In this document: one piece after another, positions 1-10,900 of the stretch
How positions within the stretch are numbered: the first letter of the stretch is position 1
Layout of the letters: the number at the start of each line of letters is the position of its first letter
Origin: Bolinopsis microptera
Taxonomy: Eukaryota > Ctenophora > Tentaculata > Lobata > Bolinopsidae
Assembly: GCF_026151205.1 (NCBI RefSeq)
Contig: NC_087072.1
Span: 15,352,169 to 15,416,168, forward strand
Direction: 5' to 3'
DNA length: 64,000 bases
Position numbers and translations under genes: made by a program
Notes under the pieces: model-generated
Told to the model about the DNA's origin: nothing
Databases searched by the model: none
What the model saw: only the letters and a program-made list of their open reading frames with translations

Positions 1-135
1 AGTTGTTAAACTAGACCAGGCTGAAATGGTATTTTTTAATTCAATACATTACCACTTTACCAGCCTCTATAACAGTGAGGATACAAATTCTTCATAACAT
101 TAGCTATGACTGGCGAGGTGGTCTGGGGCACATAC

Positions 136-3100
136 CTGTGTACTTAATCATTCTATTAACGTTGTGTTTGCACAAGTTGAAGAGAAGCTCTGATGTCAGT
201 ACTGCTATTGAGTTGTCAATGTGAGTCATCAGCTTCACAACCTAAAACAATTTGTTATAAACTACCACGTCCAAATTGAAGTGAACCCTTGAGGAACCCC
301 AAGGGGATTGTAACTTCAAAACCAACATAAACTCAGACTCCAACATTTTTCGTGGTCAGTTTATCAATGACGATCCCTTTAAAAAGCTGAGGTAGAATAC
401 ACAGACAATGAAGTGGGAGAAACAATACAAAATCTATCAATACCTTGCTTTTGACAAGATGGGTCTCCTCCTCAGGTCTTTTTGTCACCTTGCCAAGAGG
501 AGGTAAGATCTCTTTCCTAAGGTACTTCCTACAGGATCTTATACAGGATAGTCTGTTTAGGACGGCCAGGATCGACATCATTATCATCTTGTTACCTGAA
601 AGTATTCAATAAAATGGAAAATATTGATAAATATGATCGACCGAATTTTGATTTCTGGCAACATCACAAATATGAAATTCTGATGTAGGAAGCTTTTTTA
701 TCTTCAGACTATTGGGAAGCTTCAAACATTGCTTCACCTGATTTACGACCTCCTTCTACTTCAAGTTGCTTTAACAGTCCTTTCGGCAATGACAAATCTC
801 GTCCCATGAACTGCGTTCCTTTGAAACTGCCAGAAATAATCGTAAAATTAAACGTAAATTAATGATCATTGATTGTTATAAGAACAATTACAGAATATTT
901 AATAGTTCACATGTCAGTAACCACACATAACAGAAAAAATTGCGTGGAGATCAAATTTTAGTATTTACAATATTTTTCTTCAAGTAGACAATACATAAAG
1001 TTTCCTATCTCAAGGTCACTATTCAAGTTCAACAATCTTATTTTAAGCCTTGTGGATATAGATTGTTGTTGTTATTGTGCAACATGGCCGTACTGACCTA
1101 GACAATATTCCATACATTTTACATCCATGTTTTTGATCCATTTTGCAAAAATACGCGATTATTGTACTGCCGTTCTCAGAGAAAAGGCAGTAAGTCATGT
1201 CGATGTCATCTTGAGAGAATGAGACAAACGTATTCGTCATTTTTGTGGCGATTTCATTCACATAAACGTGGTTTATTTTGAAATCTATGGGTAAAGAAAT
1301 TATTATCCTGTGTCTTAAATCTGCCTAAAAACATAAATTCGCCAAAAATGATCTATAAAAACCCTTTTTCTCTAAAATAACTGAACTATTTTCCCTAGCT
1401 ATTTTCCAAAACGCATCCTTTTCTAAGAAAATTGATGACTTAATGCGTTTTATCAGAGAACAGAATAAATTCTCTCAGAGAAGGGTGTACATTTATGAAA
1501 TTTCTACCTTAACCCAGAGAAGTTTTGGAATAAGGTGTCAAATTCTCATGTTTTAGATGACTTACTGACTTTTGTGACAGCTAAAACATCATTTTTATAG
1601 CCTGTTTCATAGCTTAAGTTGTAGAGAATCTTCTGCTGAAAATTTGGGTACCAATATCTCAAAATTTCAAAATATTTACTTACTGCCTTTTCTCAGTACA
1701 GAGAACGGCAGTGTACTGGGAGCATCAAGCATCAATACCCTCTGTCCTCACCTACCGTACTTACCTAGGTTATCTTTTGATAAGTGAATTCAGATCACAA
1801 GGACGTGACCTAGGCCTTGGAGAGCCTTGCAGTATTCTAAATTTAGTATTTACACACCAAGAAGAATTAGAAGCTCTGTTACCTCCAAGCTCTTTATCAT
1901 TGACATTATATAGTATATTACACAGTTCACACTTAGACGGTACCATTAGTCACTAACGGGCACGTCCTTTGTTTGCGGTGAGCCTCAAGTACCTGCTTAT
2001 CGTGTTGTTTTGTAGTCGAGAGCTGTGAGGAAATGCGACGTAGCGACCTACATTGTTAGATCCTTAGTTGCCAAGTTCTTAACTCTTAGGTCATTACCTT
2101 AAGATTCGTAACGTTTAGGTCCTTAACTTCAGGTCCTTAACTTTATCACTATCATTTCTTGCTGGCTCCACCTTTAACAAGTAGTTTCTCGCTAGATTAT
2201 GAAATATCAGATGATATTTGTTTTCTGGCTGATCAGCCGGACAACTGCTCAGTTGACTTCTGGTAAGTGTTTGAGTAATCAATACTCAGCGAAATATACA
2301 GTTTCCTTGTTTCTTACTATATAGTAACTACAGAATTTCATGATCCTTAGAAACACCTATGGCAATAATGACGTTTTTTCGAATGACGTGGCCATTGGCC
2401 AATCAAAAGTTACCATACCATGGGTTAAAGTGACTTGTTTTCAGGAGCGTTTAAACGGGTGGAATTTCCTATTCCAGCCACAGTTCAGAACTACGTGAGG
2501 TATGATGTACCAAACTCAGGAGAAATGACAGCGTTCTCTGTTTCTCTTTGGATATACGACTATCCAAACTCTGACCACAATGGCGTGAAGTTTATCTTCA
2601 GTTACAGTACAAATGGCAAAAATGATATTCTTGTAGGACGTGATACTGACAAAAGCATTCTAGCTGTTTACACGCTTAGCAGAGGCTCTAACATACCACT
2701 GGGTAAGCTCTCCAGTAATATCTTAACTTTATTTGTCAATAAAATTCAACGAGGACGTTCCTACTAATATGGTGAAACTCAGATTTAAGATTTTATAACT
2801 GAAACGAATTTCATCAGATGAGAAGATTGAAAAGTCCACATGGTACCACTTGGTTGTTTGCTGGGACCAAACCGGAGGCCTATCAATGTACAAAGACGGC
2901 AATCTGGTGCACTTCGATCAGTCCTACAGTAACGTCTCTGCTATACAATCAGGAGGAATCCTCATCATCGGACAGGTTTGAAAGTGGAACTATTTTGGAA
3001 CCTTTTTGAAAAGCAAAATTAATAAATATCGTATTGAAATGGTTTTAGGGAATTTTAAATATAAATAGTGTACTAAAATGATCAAACTATTAAATCAGGA

Positions 3101-6100
3101 CCAAGACGACTTAGGGGGCGGTTTTCAGTCGCACCAATCATTTTCTGGAAACCTGAATGAGATAAACTGGCTCAAAAAGAAACTGACAGATAATGAAGTG
3201 GCAGAGGTTTTCAAAAGAGGAGTCGGTATGAGGATACCGGAGTCATTGGAAGCTCATCTGATTCTGCAGTGGTCAAACATCTGGAGTCTTTCTTACAACG
3301 GAGCAGTGACACTGCGGACAGAGATACAACAAATAGGTAGATTATATAATACAGTGATCTACCGTCTCATGATAAGTAATCCAGTGCTATAATTATTGTT
3401 CCAAAACTCAGTTTAGCAGCAAGTGCTTTGGAACAATATAATATAGTAAATTCGTAGACTAAAATTATTGATTTAATTCCTTAGTAATTTCGCACTTCAA
3501 GATGATTATCACAGGAGAGGCCACCGCATTTTTCGACATTTACGCATTCGAATTTTGGGAATCGTTGGAAATTTATTCGACATTTTCGCCATCGATAGCG
3601 AAAACTAATGGCGAAAATGGCGAAAACATTTCTAAAAAACTCTCACGCGGCCACTAGAATTTATGCTTAAGTTTAACTATGTATATGTGTTGTTAGTAAT
3701 GATAGTGTTGTTACTTTCACTTGTCACTGTCACTTTCTTTTTAGCTCAGATGATGAATTTAGATACACAAATAAATTGGGAGGGTTTCAACTCGCGGACT
3801 CATTTATACTAACAAAATTAAACCATATTCCTCTGATCGGTCTCTCAGATATAGTCAATGAATGTTTGCAAATTCAGGTAACCAAAGACAAAATATTGTT
3901 TTGACTTGTGATTATGTGCTTTACTAACGACAAACTTTTGCTGACTGCCAATTACTGTCCCCAAAGCTTTTTCTTATTACTCTGGGGGGGGCCCTACTCT
4001 AAACATTTCTATAAAGTAAGTATTTTCATCGTTTAATTACAACCTGAATACTCAAAATACAACTTTACAAATCATTCAGGAAAAAAAACCTAACCTTGTA
4101 TCCACCTCAGGGATAAACAGTTCGGGGAACTGAGCAGACACGTTAATCATTATAGGCAGGAACTTTGTAATCATAGTCTGATACTTCTCATTCTTCTCCG
4201 AGAAGTTTAGCCCATCGTACACACACTTGATCAGGTGGATGAACCGTCTGACGTCACTAGTACAGTCCAGTGTGGTTGTGTTTTTGTCCCAATGTAGTGT
4301 CACATTGAACACTGCCATGAACACATCTGGAAGTACAGATTGTACATAATATACTTTATGTTATAGTTGATTTAATGGTTAAAATTAGTACAATTTCTTT
4401 GTACTATAGTTGACCGTTTAGCCATTAAAGTATAGCAACCACTGTTATAATTACAAACATTCAGAGGGTCACATTTAACGGACTAATTCTTGTTTTATTG
4501 TGTCCTCCTAGTATTATATTTCATCTAATTGACCAAGACATGCTCTGGTTATTGCTGGCTATTACTATATCATGTATCATGACCCAGTTAGAGCGAGTAA
4601 CATACCTGCTGAGTACTGAATAACACGTACAGAATATAATGGTGTCACTGTATACCTGCACATATCACTAAGTCATCTTCTGAGAGAGTGAGAGAGTTCG
4701 GCTTCACAGACCTCTTTTTGCCGAGACATATCTTGGCAGAATGCGGGTCCATGTCGTCATAGATCGTCAGAGCCATTACATTGTAAAGTATGGAAATAGC
4801 ATTGTGTTCGATAACTCTGGTTCTCATTGGCTGTGAAACTGCCGTGAACAAGAAGGCCATCTTGCAGCTTATCAGCCGCCTTTCGTTGTCCTGAAAGAGA
4901 GCATATTTGCTTAATATAATTCTATACTACAAGAGTAAATAATATACTCGCGTGCGCTAGCTCCGATTAAGTAAATTTAAGTGCGCGCGTTCCAAAAGAT
5001 ACAGAATCACGCCGACACAAGTATTTCCCAGCTTTTCGATTACTCAGCTAAGTAGTTCTGGTAGCACCGGCACGTGCTCACCCCGACATGAACATGATCA
5101 ATGACCTCTGCTAGAAGATGTAGCAACTAAATTAATTACACTGTATTTACGACCTGTGTATATTTCGCTCCGTGTGTACAGTTAAATCCTGATTAACCGC
5201 GCCCCGATTTACTGGTTTACTGCGGCTATTTCTTTCTCCCATATAGGGCTTAACAGCCATAATGTGAACAAAAAAGACTCTGATTTACTGCGAACCCTGA
5301 TTTACATCTACTGTTGGCTTTCCCTTAAATTCCGCAGTAAATCGGGGTCTTACTGTGCTTTGTGAGCTATGCACCGCTTCTGTGGAATAAAGTCTATTCT
5401 CAATCAACCAGCTTAAGTCTTAACAGTTTAAACACTTAAATCAACAGATATCATGAAGAATCATTAAACGAGTGCAATAACATGATTACTGAACCGGCCA
5501 ACATATCCACTAAAAATCTGGGCGCCATCCTTTTATCTAAGTGATAAAAGAATACAACTCTTGTATTCTTGTACATTACAAGATGAGTATCGCCGGGGGT
5601 GATGCAACGTCAATTAATGTCAATTAATGTCAATTAATGTCAATTAATGTCAATTAATGTCAATTAATGTCAATTAATGTCAATTAATGTCAATGTCAGT
5701 TTTGCAAAATTTTGGAATACTGACATTAATTGACACGATATTTTTCGACCAGAGATTATGTAGTTCTACCATATTTTTAGCACTTTAGAACGTTTATATC
5801 ATCAATTTATTCACTACTATCACATATGGAAATGTGAAATGTGAAAAAAATTCAGATCATTAAACAATAAAACTAAAATAATACGGTTTTCCGAAATTTA
5901 ATTTTCTTAAATGGGCGTGGCCATCCAAGGGCGTGGTTCTCAACATCATCAGAACTTAAAACCCACATTAAATTATTTAAACGAAATGCCTTCATGACAT
6001 TTATATTTGAATAACGAATCTTAAACAGCTAACATAACTCCTTCATACTAAAAAAGCCGACTCTAGATATTTTACCTGTATAAGAAACCAATAAAATATG

Positions 6101-7327
6101 GGCGTGGCCGGTGGGGACCGAAGATGGAAAAGTTGGAAGCTGAAATTTTTTTGGTGGTCTTTGAACCTAAGGATCAACAGATAAGAACATACTCATAATT
6201 ATTCAAGGACATTTTGTTTTTTTGAACCGGTCTAACTTACATAGACGTGAATATCTTGAATATTTATCGAATAATGATAATCTCAAATTTCAAGACAAAT
6301 TAATGTCAATTAATGTCAATTAATGTCAATTAATGTCAATTAATGTCAATTAATGTCAATGTCAGTTTGGGGTTTTTATGGAATACTGACATTAATTGAC
6401 GTTGCATCACCCCCGAGTTTCAAAACGCTGAGAAAATAAATGTAAAAAACCTGGAAGAGGCTGTAAGTCTGTAGCTCGTCAAAAAGGTTGAGATCAGCTT
6501 GAGCTTCGTAACAGGCAGCCTGACACAAACTGTTGTGGTATGTCGTATTAAAAACGGCTCTTCTTGCTTGTAGACTAACTGCGTTAAATTCACTGTCCTG
6601 AAGTGAAGTCTTGCAATTCATTTTAAAGATAATGAGCTGAAAGTTAGCTAAGAGGGCTGAATTTTACGTTGATAGAAATATGCTTTCATGTTTTACTGCT
6701 TCTGGGTGTGCTGAAATTTTATGATATCTTAAAATTAGTAAGTGCACCGTTTAAGGATAATATCGTTTGTCAAGATAGTGCAAGACTGAGACCATAAGGA
6801 TAGCAATAACTATTAGTCTCCTGAACACACTCAACAATAGTTACACCCCAAGAATAAGGGACGAGTTGGACACTATACAATTACCTCATGAATATTGGTG
6901 AGTTGGCCCAACTCCAACATCCGAACAAACAACTGGGGAGTCATACATGCGGCCACCTTCTTCAGCTTCACCATCGTCTTACAAAAGAGCAGTAGTTCAG
7001 GTTGCAGGGACACTTCGTCTATATTGTCGAATATCAGATCCAGACACGCTGAAATGTGGCATTGTTTTGAACACGTTGTTGATAGAGCTCCAAGAAATTG
7101 TCCCAAGAATAAGAAAAATGTTATGTTGTAGTTTATCTTATAGCTTTGTAATATTATAACGTTATGAATCAAACAAATCAACACATAAATCACTGAAACT
7201 TACTTTCAATAACAAGAATTGAGTCTCCGTCTGCATTGTAGTTCTCGTAAGTTTGGTTGAACTTTTTAAGGGCAGCGTTCTTGGACTCTAGAGAGCCATC
7301 TTGCAGCGCTACTATCACCACTTCCAT
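136..7327 (-). CDS. RIC8: RIC8 (synembryn), G-alpha chaperone/exchange factor; partial, C-terminal exons lie left of the window
   Basis: Eight minus-strand exons join in phase: 7327-7204, 7048-6885, 6597-6451, 4890-4656, 4326-4095, 826-738, 595-444 and 241-136, giving about 416 residues from the start MEVVIVALQDG. RIC8 proteins are cytosolic armadillo-like helical proteins that fold nascent G-alpha subunits and act as nucleotide exchange factors on them. Recognition rests on collinear family segments: ALKKFNQTYENY near the N-terminus, FMAVFNVTLHW, QFMGRDLSLPKGLLKQLE, ILAVLNRLSC with RKYLRKEILPPLGKVTKRPE, and KLMTHIDNSIAVLTSELLFNLC ending in MIKYTG. The last segments match vertebrate RIC8A/B almost position by position. 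Donors and acceptors are GT-AG; the donor after 6451 (GTTTTTTA) is weak. The start at 7327 is the first ATG of the open exon and fits the family N-terminus. The pentraxin gene and several small transposons sit in its introns. Whether it is RIC8A- or RIC8B-like cannot be told here. Confidence 0.94.
1164..1716. mobile_element. Short inverted-repeat element (MITE-like) in a RIC8 intron
   Basis: The ends are near-perfect inverted repeats. The left end at 1164-1194 reads GTACTGCCGTTCTC followed by GAGAAAAGGCAGTAAGT, and the right end at about 1679-1716 carries the reverse complement with a few extra bases. The interior is AT-rich with several AGAGAA/TTCTCT runs and has no convincing reading frame. 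No transposase is present, so it would be non-autonomous. I could not define a target duplication. Confidence 0.5.
2199..3904 (+). CDS. Secreted pentraxin/LamG-like lectin, nested antisense in a RIC8 intron
   Basis: Exons 2199-2262, 2445-2702, 2818-2975, 3099-3336 and 3750-3904 join in phase (1,1,0,1). Exon 1 encodes a signal peptide, MKYQMIFVFWLISRTTAQ, followed by a clean GTAAGT donor. Residues of about 25-190 form a pentraxin-type concanavalin fold: TAFSVSLWIYDY, then STWYHLVVCWDQTGGLSMYKDG, then SGGILIIGQDQDDLGGGF, then FSGNLNEINWLKKKLTDNEV. The GQDQDxxGGGF stretch is the pentraxin calcium-site signature, so calcium-dependent ligand binding outside the cell is the likely role. The last exon adds about 45 residues of no recognised family. 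I placed the end by reading through the possible donor at 3878 to TGA at 3902-3904. If that donor is used, further exons exist that I did not find. The extra C-terminal part and the exact stop are uncertain. Confidence 0.82.
5179..5355. repeat. Small inverted-repeat (pogo/Tigger-like) MITE candidate
   Basis: The left end CAGTTAAATCCTGATTAACC and the right end, read as its complement CAGTAAGACCCCGATTTACTG, resemble each other. CCGATTTACTG-like motifs recur inside (5213-5223, 5279-5288, 5335-5345). The length of 177 bp and CAGT ends suit a Tc1/mariner-class MITE, but TA flanks are clear only on the left. Weak evidence. Confidence 0.35.
5595..6414. mobile_element. 820-bp element with GGGGGTGATGCAACG inverted ends and 10-bp tandem repeats
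   Basis: The left end reads GGGGGTGATGCAACGTCAAT and the right end is its exact complement. Just inside each end is a tandem array of the 10-mer GTCAATTAAT, about 8 copies at 5609-5692 and about 6 copies at 6297-6360. Each array is followed by a GTCAGTTT...GGAATACTGACATTAATTGAC palindromic block. The centre (5750-6290) is non-coding. It lies within the RIC8 intron between 6451 and 4890. No transposase is visible. Confidence 0.6.
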
Positions 7328-7904
7328 ATTTCTAGTACAGTTTGAGGCATATTAAAGAGGGCGATTGAAGCTTATTTGCTGAAGCGGAGTTTAAAATTGT
7401 TATAAAGCAAAGATTTCTTTGATTTTTATCGATATTCAGCTTTAGTTTTAGGCCATATTAAAAAGGCTATTTATAAGCAAACATGTTAGAGCAGAGTTTT
7501 CTTCGAAGCTGCATCTAAATTTCAATATTCGTGACTGCTAATATTTGATTATTTGGTATTATATTGAATGTTTTGTGTGTAAGCAATGACAAGGTACAGA
7601 TTTTAATAGTTAAATAAAAGTAAATATGCACAAATTCTGCAAAACATAAACATTCCATGCAACATAAAATTAAACTTACAAGCATATTTACATGCAAACT
7701 GTCAACCGTACAAAATGTGTCAAAATATCCTTTTACCTTGTTCATTGAAATACTAATAAGTGATTAGATAATTTATCCATCTCACTCCAGCCCCGAAATT
7801 TGTGTAACTGGAAATAAAAAAGTAAGTAAAACATCGCACTAACATCAAACTAACATAGTAACATCGCACTAACATCGCACTAAACTTTAACTCTCGATGA
7901 GAAC

Positions 7905-10900
7905 TCATTTGATACCACTAAGAAATTTGATAAGATTCTCATGCCACAAGTCAGGATTATCAAGGTAGCAGGGGTGAGATCCTTCTGGTATCATTTTCAG
8001 GGTAACTTGTGGGATAGCTCCTAGGTACTCTTCAACCTTGGGTTGTTCAGTTGAAATTAGAAGTCGTGAAATGGATACCATCAAATGAAACCTGGCCATA
8101 AAAATATCGAAAGTATATACCTCCTAGATATCAATTTCAGAGTTTCATCTACTTTACCCCCATCCCTCAATGAAAAATATAACATTTTAGGGTAAATGCC
8201 TCAACACCTACATAGTTCCATGATACTACTGGCTCTACCAGTCGACCGAAAGTTTACTGTACTACTTATGGGCAGCATGTAATACGGTTCCATGGATTAT
8301 AGATTATTTTGACTTATAGAAAATTCAGAAATTTTAAGTTTGAATTCTAAAGGTTTATCTTACCGTACCTAATATGAATAAAGGATTCTCATTTTGAAAA
8401 CATAAACGCAATAACTATTATTATTATTAAATCAAGCTTCTAGTTTCGGGATAGCCTGTAGCAGGCAACGCCCGATACTAATGCTTCTACAGACCTACAC
8501 TGTGCAAGTAAGTAGGTAAATATGTCCTGCTAGGCATGTGGCACTTAATACTTCAATAACTAATAACCATAAATGATTACCCAATTTTGTGTAACTCACC
8601 TGTTTTCTGAACTGGTTATCATTCTCACCATAGACCGCCAGAACAGGTAGCTGTAATGCCTGGTACTCGCTCAGTTTGTGTGATGTAATGGAGACAGGAG
8701 CAACTGGTACCCACCCTGCCAGTATGGCTGGTTCTGAGAAAACCACTGGTATTGCAAACTCTCCGCTCATTGATGGGGATACTATTACCGTAGACTCTGA
8801 AGATTTGGTGCTAATGAGAGGTTAATTTTCATAATTTAATTAATTGATTATATTCGTTTTATAATTGTGGATTAATGAGATTAATTTTAGCTACATTATC
8901 ATTTATCAGTACTTTTTGGACGGGACAAAATGACAGAAATAAAAAATGCGATTAAGCGAAATTTTAATGATTTTTATTGAATTTGCAAGCTCGATAATAC
9001 AGCAATTTAAACAAACTCCATAGTAAAATTAAAACGGAGCCGTCTCAAACGTTTTACATCGAGGGATGCTCTTGTTTTTATTTTATTTTTTGTTTTTTAA
9101 ATTTTTTAAAAAGTTTTAAGTGAGGTTAGCAGTTCCAGATTGAAGTAATAGGATTTTAATTTTTCTAGAATATAGCTTTTATTAACAGCAGGATTTTCAT
9201 TCCGCGGCCACATCTCATATAATTATATTATTTTCATATAGTAGCTCAGTTGGCTAATCCATCGGACCTGTCAACTGGCCCTGAGGGCTGAAGGGCAGCC
9301 GTCAATCTGTCAAATCAGTACCGAAAGGACCTTGGCTGTACTGCAATGGAAAAGGAGATCGGCACTCCTTCCACTTGCTTGCTAGGGTCGCCCCATTCAT
9401 TCAGTGCTGTGTTTAGCCTTCAATGCACGTATCTTTATCCACGAGGTCATAACTAAAACAACCAAGAAAATTATGAGAATGGATTGTACGACATTACCAC
9501 AAACTAATATCCTGATCAATGGAGACTTCTTCTCTTTTGGCTTGTGCTTTGCACACTTTAGACCACGTGTCTTTTCGTTTTGACATGTGATATTCAAAGT
9601 AGATTGGAAGTTGAACTTCTTGAAGCCATATCCTGGATTACATCTGACTGAGATGTTGCTGCCTGGTAAGTAGAAAGGTAATTTACCTGCAACCTGTCGG
9701 TGAGGATCCTTGAACTTGTTTCTCTGACACAAGGCACCGTGCTCCAACGGAAGCAGAACTCTTAGAGCGTTAAGGGGAACATCTGAAGGGATAATGAAGA
9801 CGAACCTTTCGTCATTCGTTATTGAGAAAAAACAGTCGTTTCCGTTACCTTTAGGATCTTTCGTGCTTGATAATGTGAATTTCGTTCCACTGGTTATTTC
9901 AAAGATCTGGTTTTGAGTATCATTTTTACAAGGAGCAACATAAGCCGATGGTCTGCTGAAAAAGACATCTATGCTTACGCTCAAGCACATGCTCAGATTA
10001 TCTGCTTTAAAGATTTTAATCTCATTTCTGATTTCATCGGCTATTTTCTCAAATAGCCACGGGATAGCCAATGTGCAATCTATCCAGGACAGCTCCGACG
10101 ACTTCTTGAATCCTAAACACTGCATATTGTCTGCGTTCTTAATTATAACGCCCCCTGATTCATTACTCGATTTAATGGTGTTTTCAATTGATCTACACGG
10201 CACCAAAGGACTTCTCTCCAAATTTTTGAAGCAATCAATATCTCCGATCACAAGGGAAGCGGAGTTATTTCCATGCGATGACCAATCATAATACAATGGA
10301 TAAGCGTCGTAAAGGCTGCAAGCGGATGATTGAACATTGAACGTAAATGAGTGGCAGCTTTTGTGGTACCAACAGTACAACTTGCAAGCATCCATCTTTG
10401 GAGCAGAGAAATTGGCGATAGCTTCATCAAACTCAATTTTACAAGATTCGACAGCAGTACAAAAAGTGTAACAGGAATCTAAGTTTGTAGCTGAGTCCGA
10501 TGACGAGTTGAAATCTCTGCGGGGTTCTATTGATTGGCCGGACATGATAGGAATCATCACAACAAAAACAAACATCTTCTCCTTGGTCAACTTAGCTGCA
10601 GTTTTAATAAGTGTTAAACTGTCGAGGTTAAATTATTCTGTGTACAGATTAATATTTTGTTCAAATTTCACAGTTACCATCGTATAAAGTTGAGAATTTG
10701 ACTAGATGCTAACAACTTTACTGATTTACAGTACCAGACATTAATTTACCAACTCAAACAATGTTTTGCAACTCGCTCTGGAAATTCTGATGATCATAAA
10801 TTTATTATCAAATTTTAAGCCAAACGAAAATATCCACTAACTTATAAGCACTAAAAATAAGGGTATGTGGTCAAATGAAGAAGGAGAAACAGCAGTGCTT

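Noticed and set aside
1043-1261. 72-residue minus-strand frame (MNEIATKMTNTF)
   Set aside because: Overlaps the left end of the MITE at 1164, matches no RIC8 segment and is not needed for the RIC8 exon chain.
4095-7327. Reading these exons as ataxin-10
   Set aside because: The helical-repeat look fitted at first, but the downstream exons at 136-826 match RIC8 in sequence and order.
7328-7904. ABHD14-RIC8 operon
   Set aside because: Same strand and only 577 bp apart, but close head-to-tail spacing alone is no evidence of a shared transcript.
8440-8478. Small hairpin (GCCTG-TAG-CAGGC within CGGG...CCCG)
   Set aside because: Too short and too common a structure in an intron to claim a function.
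9236-9390. A functional tRNA gene
   Set aside because: A-box-like start only; no B-box and no cloverleaf could be drawn.
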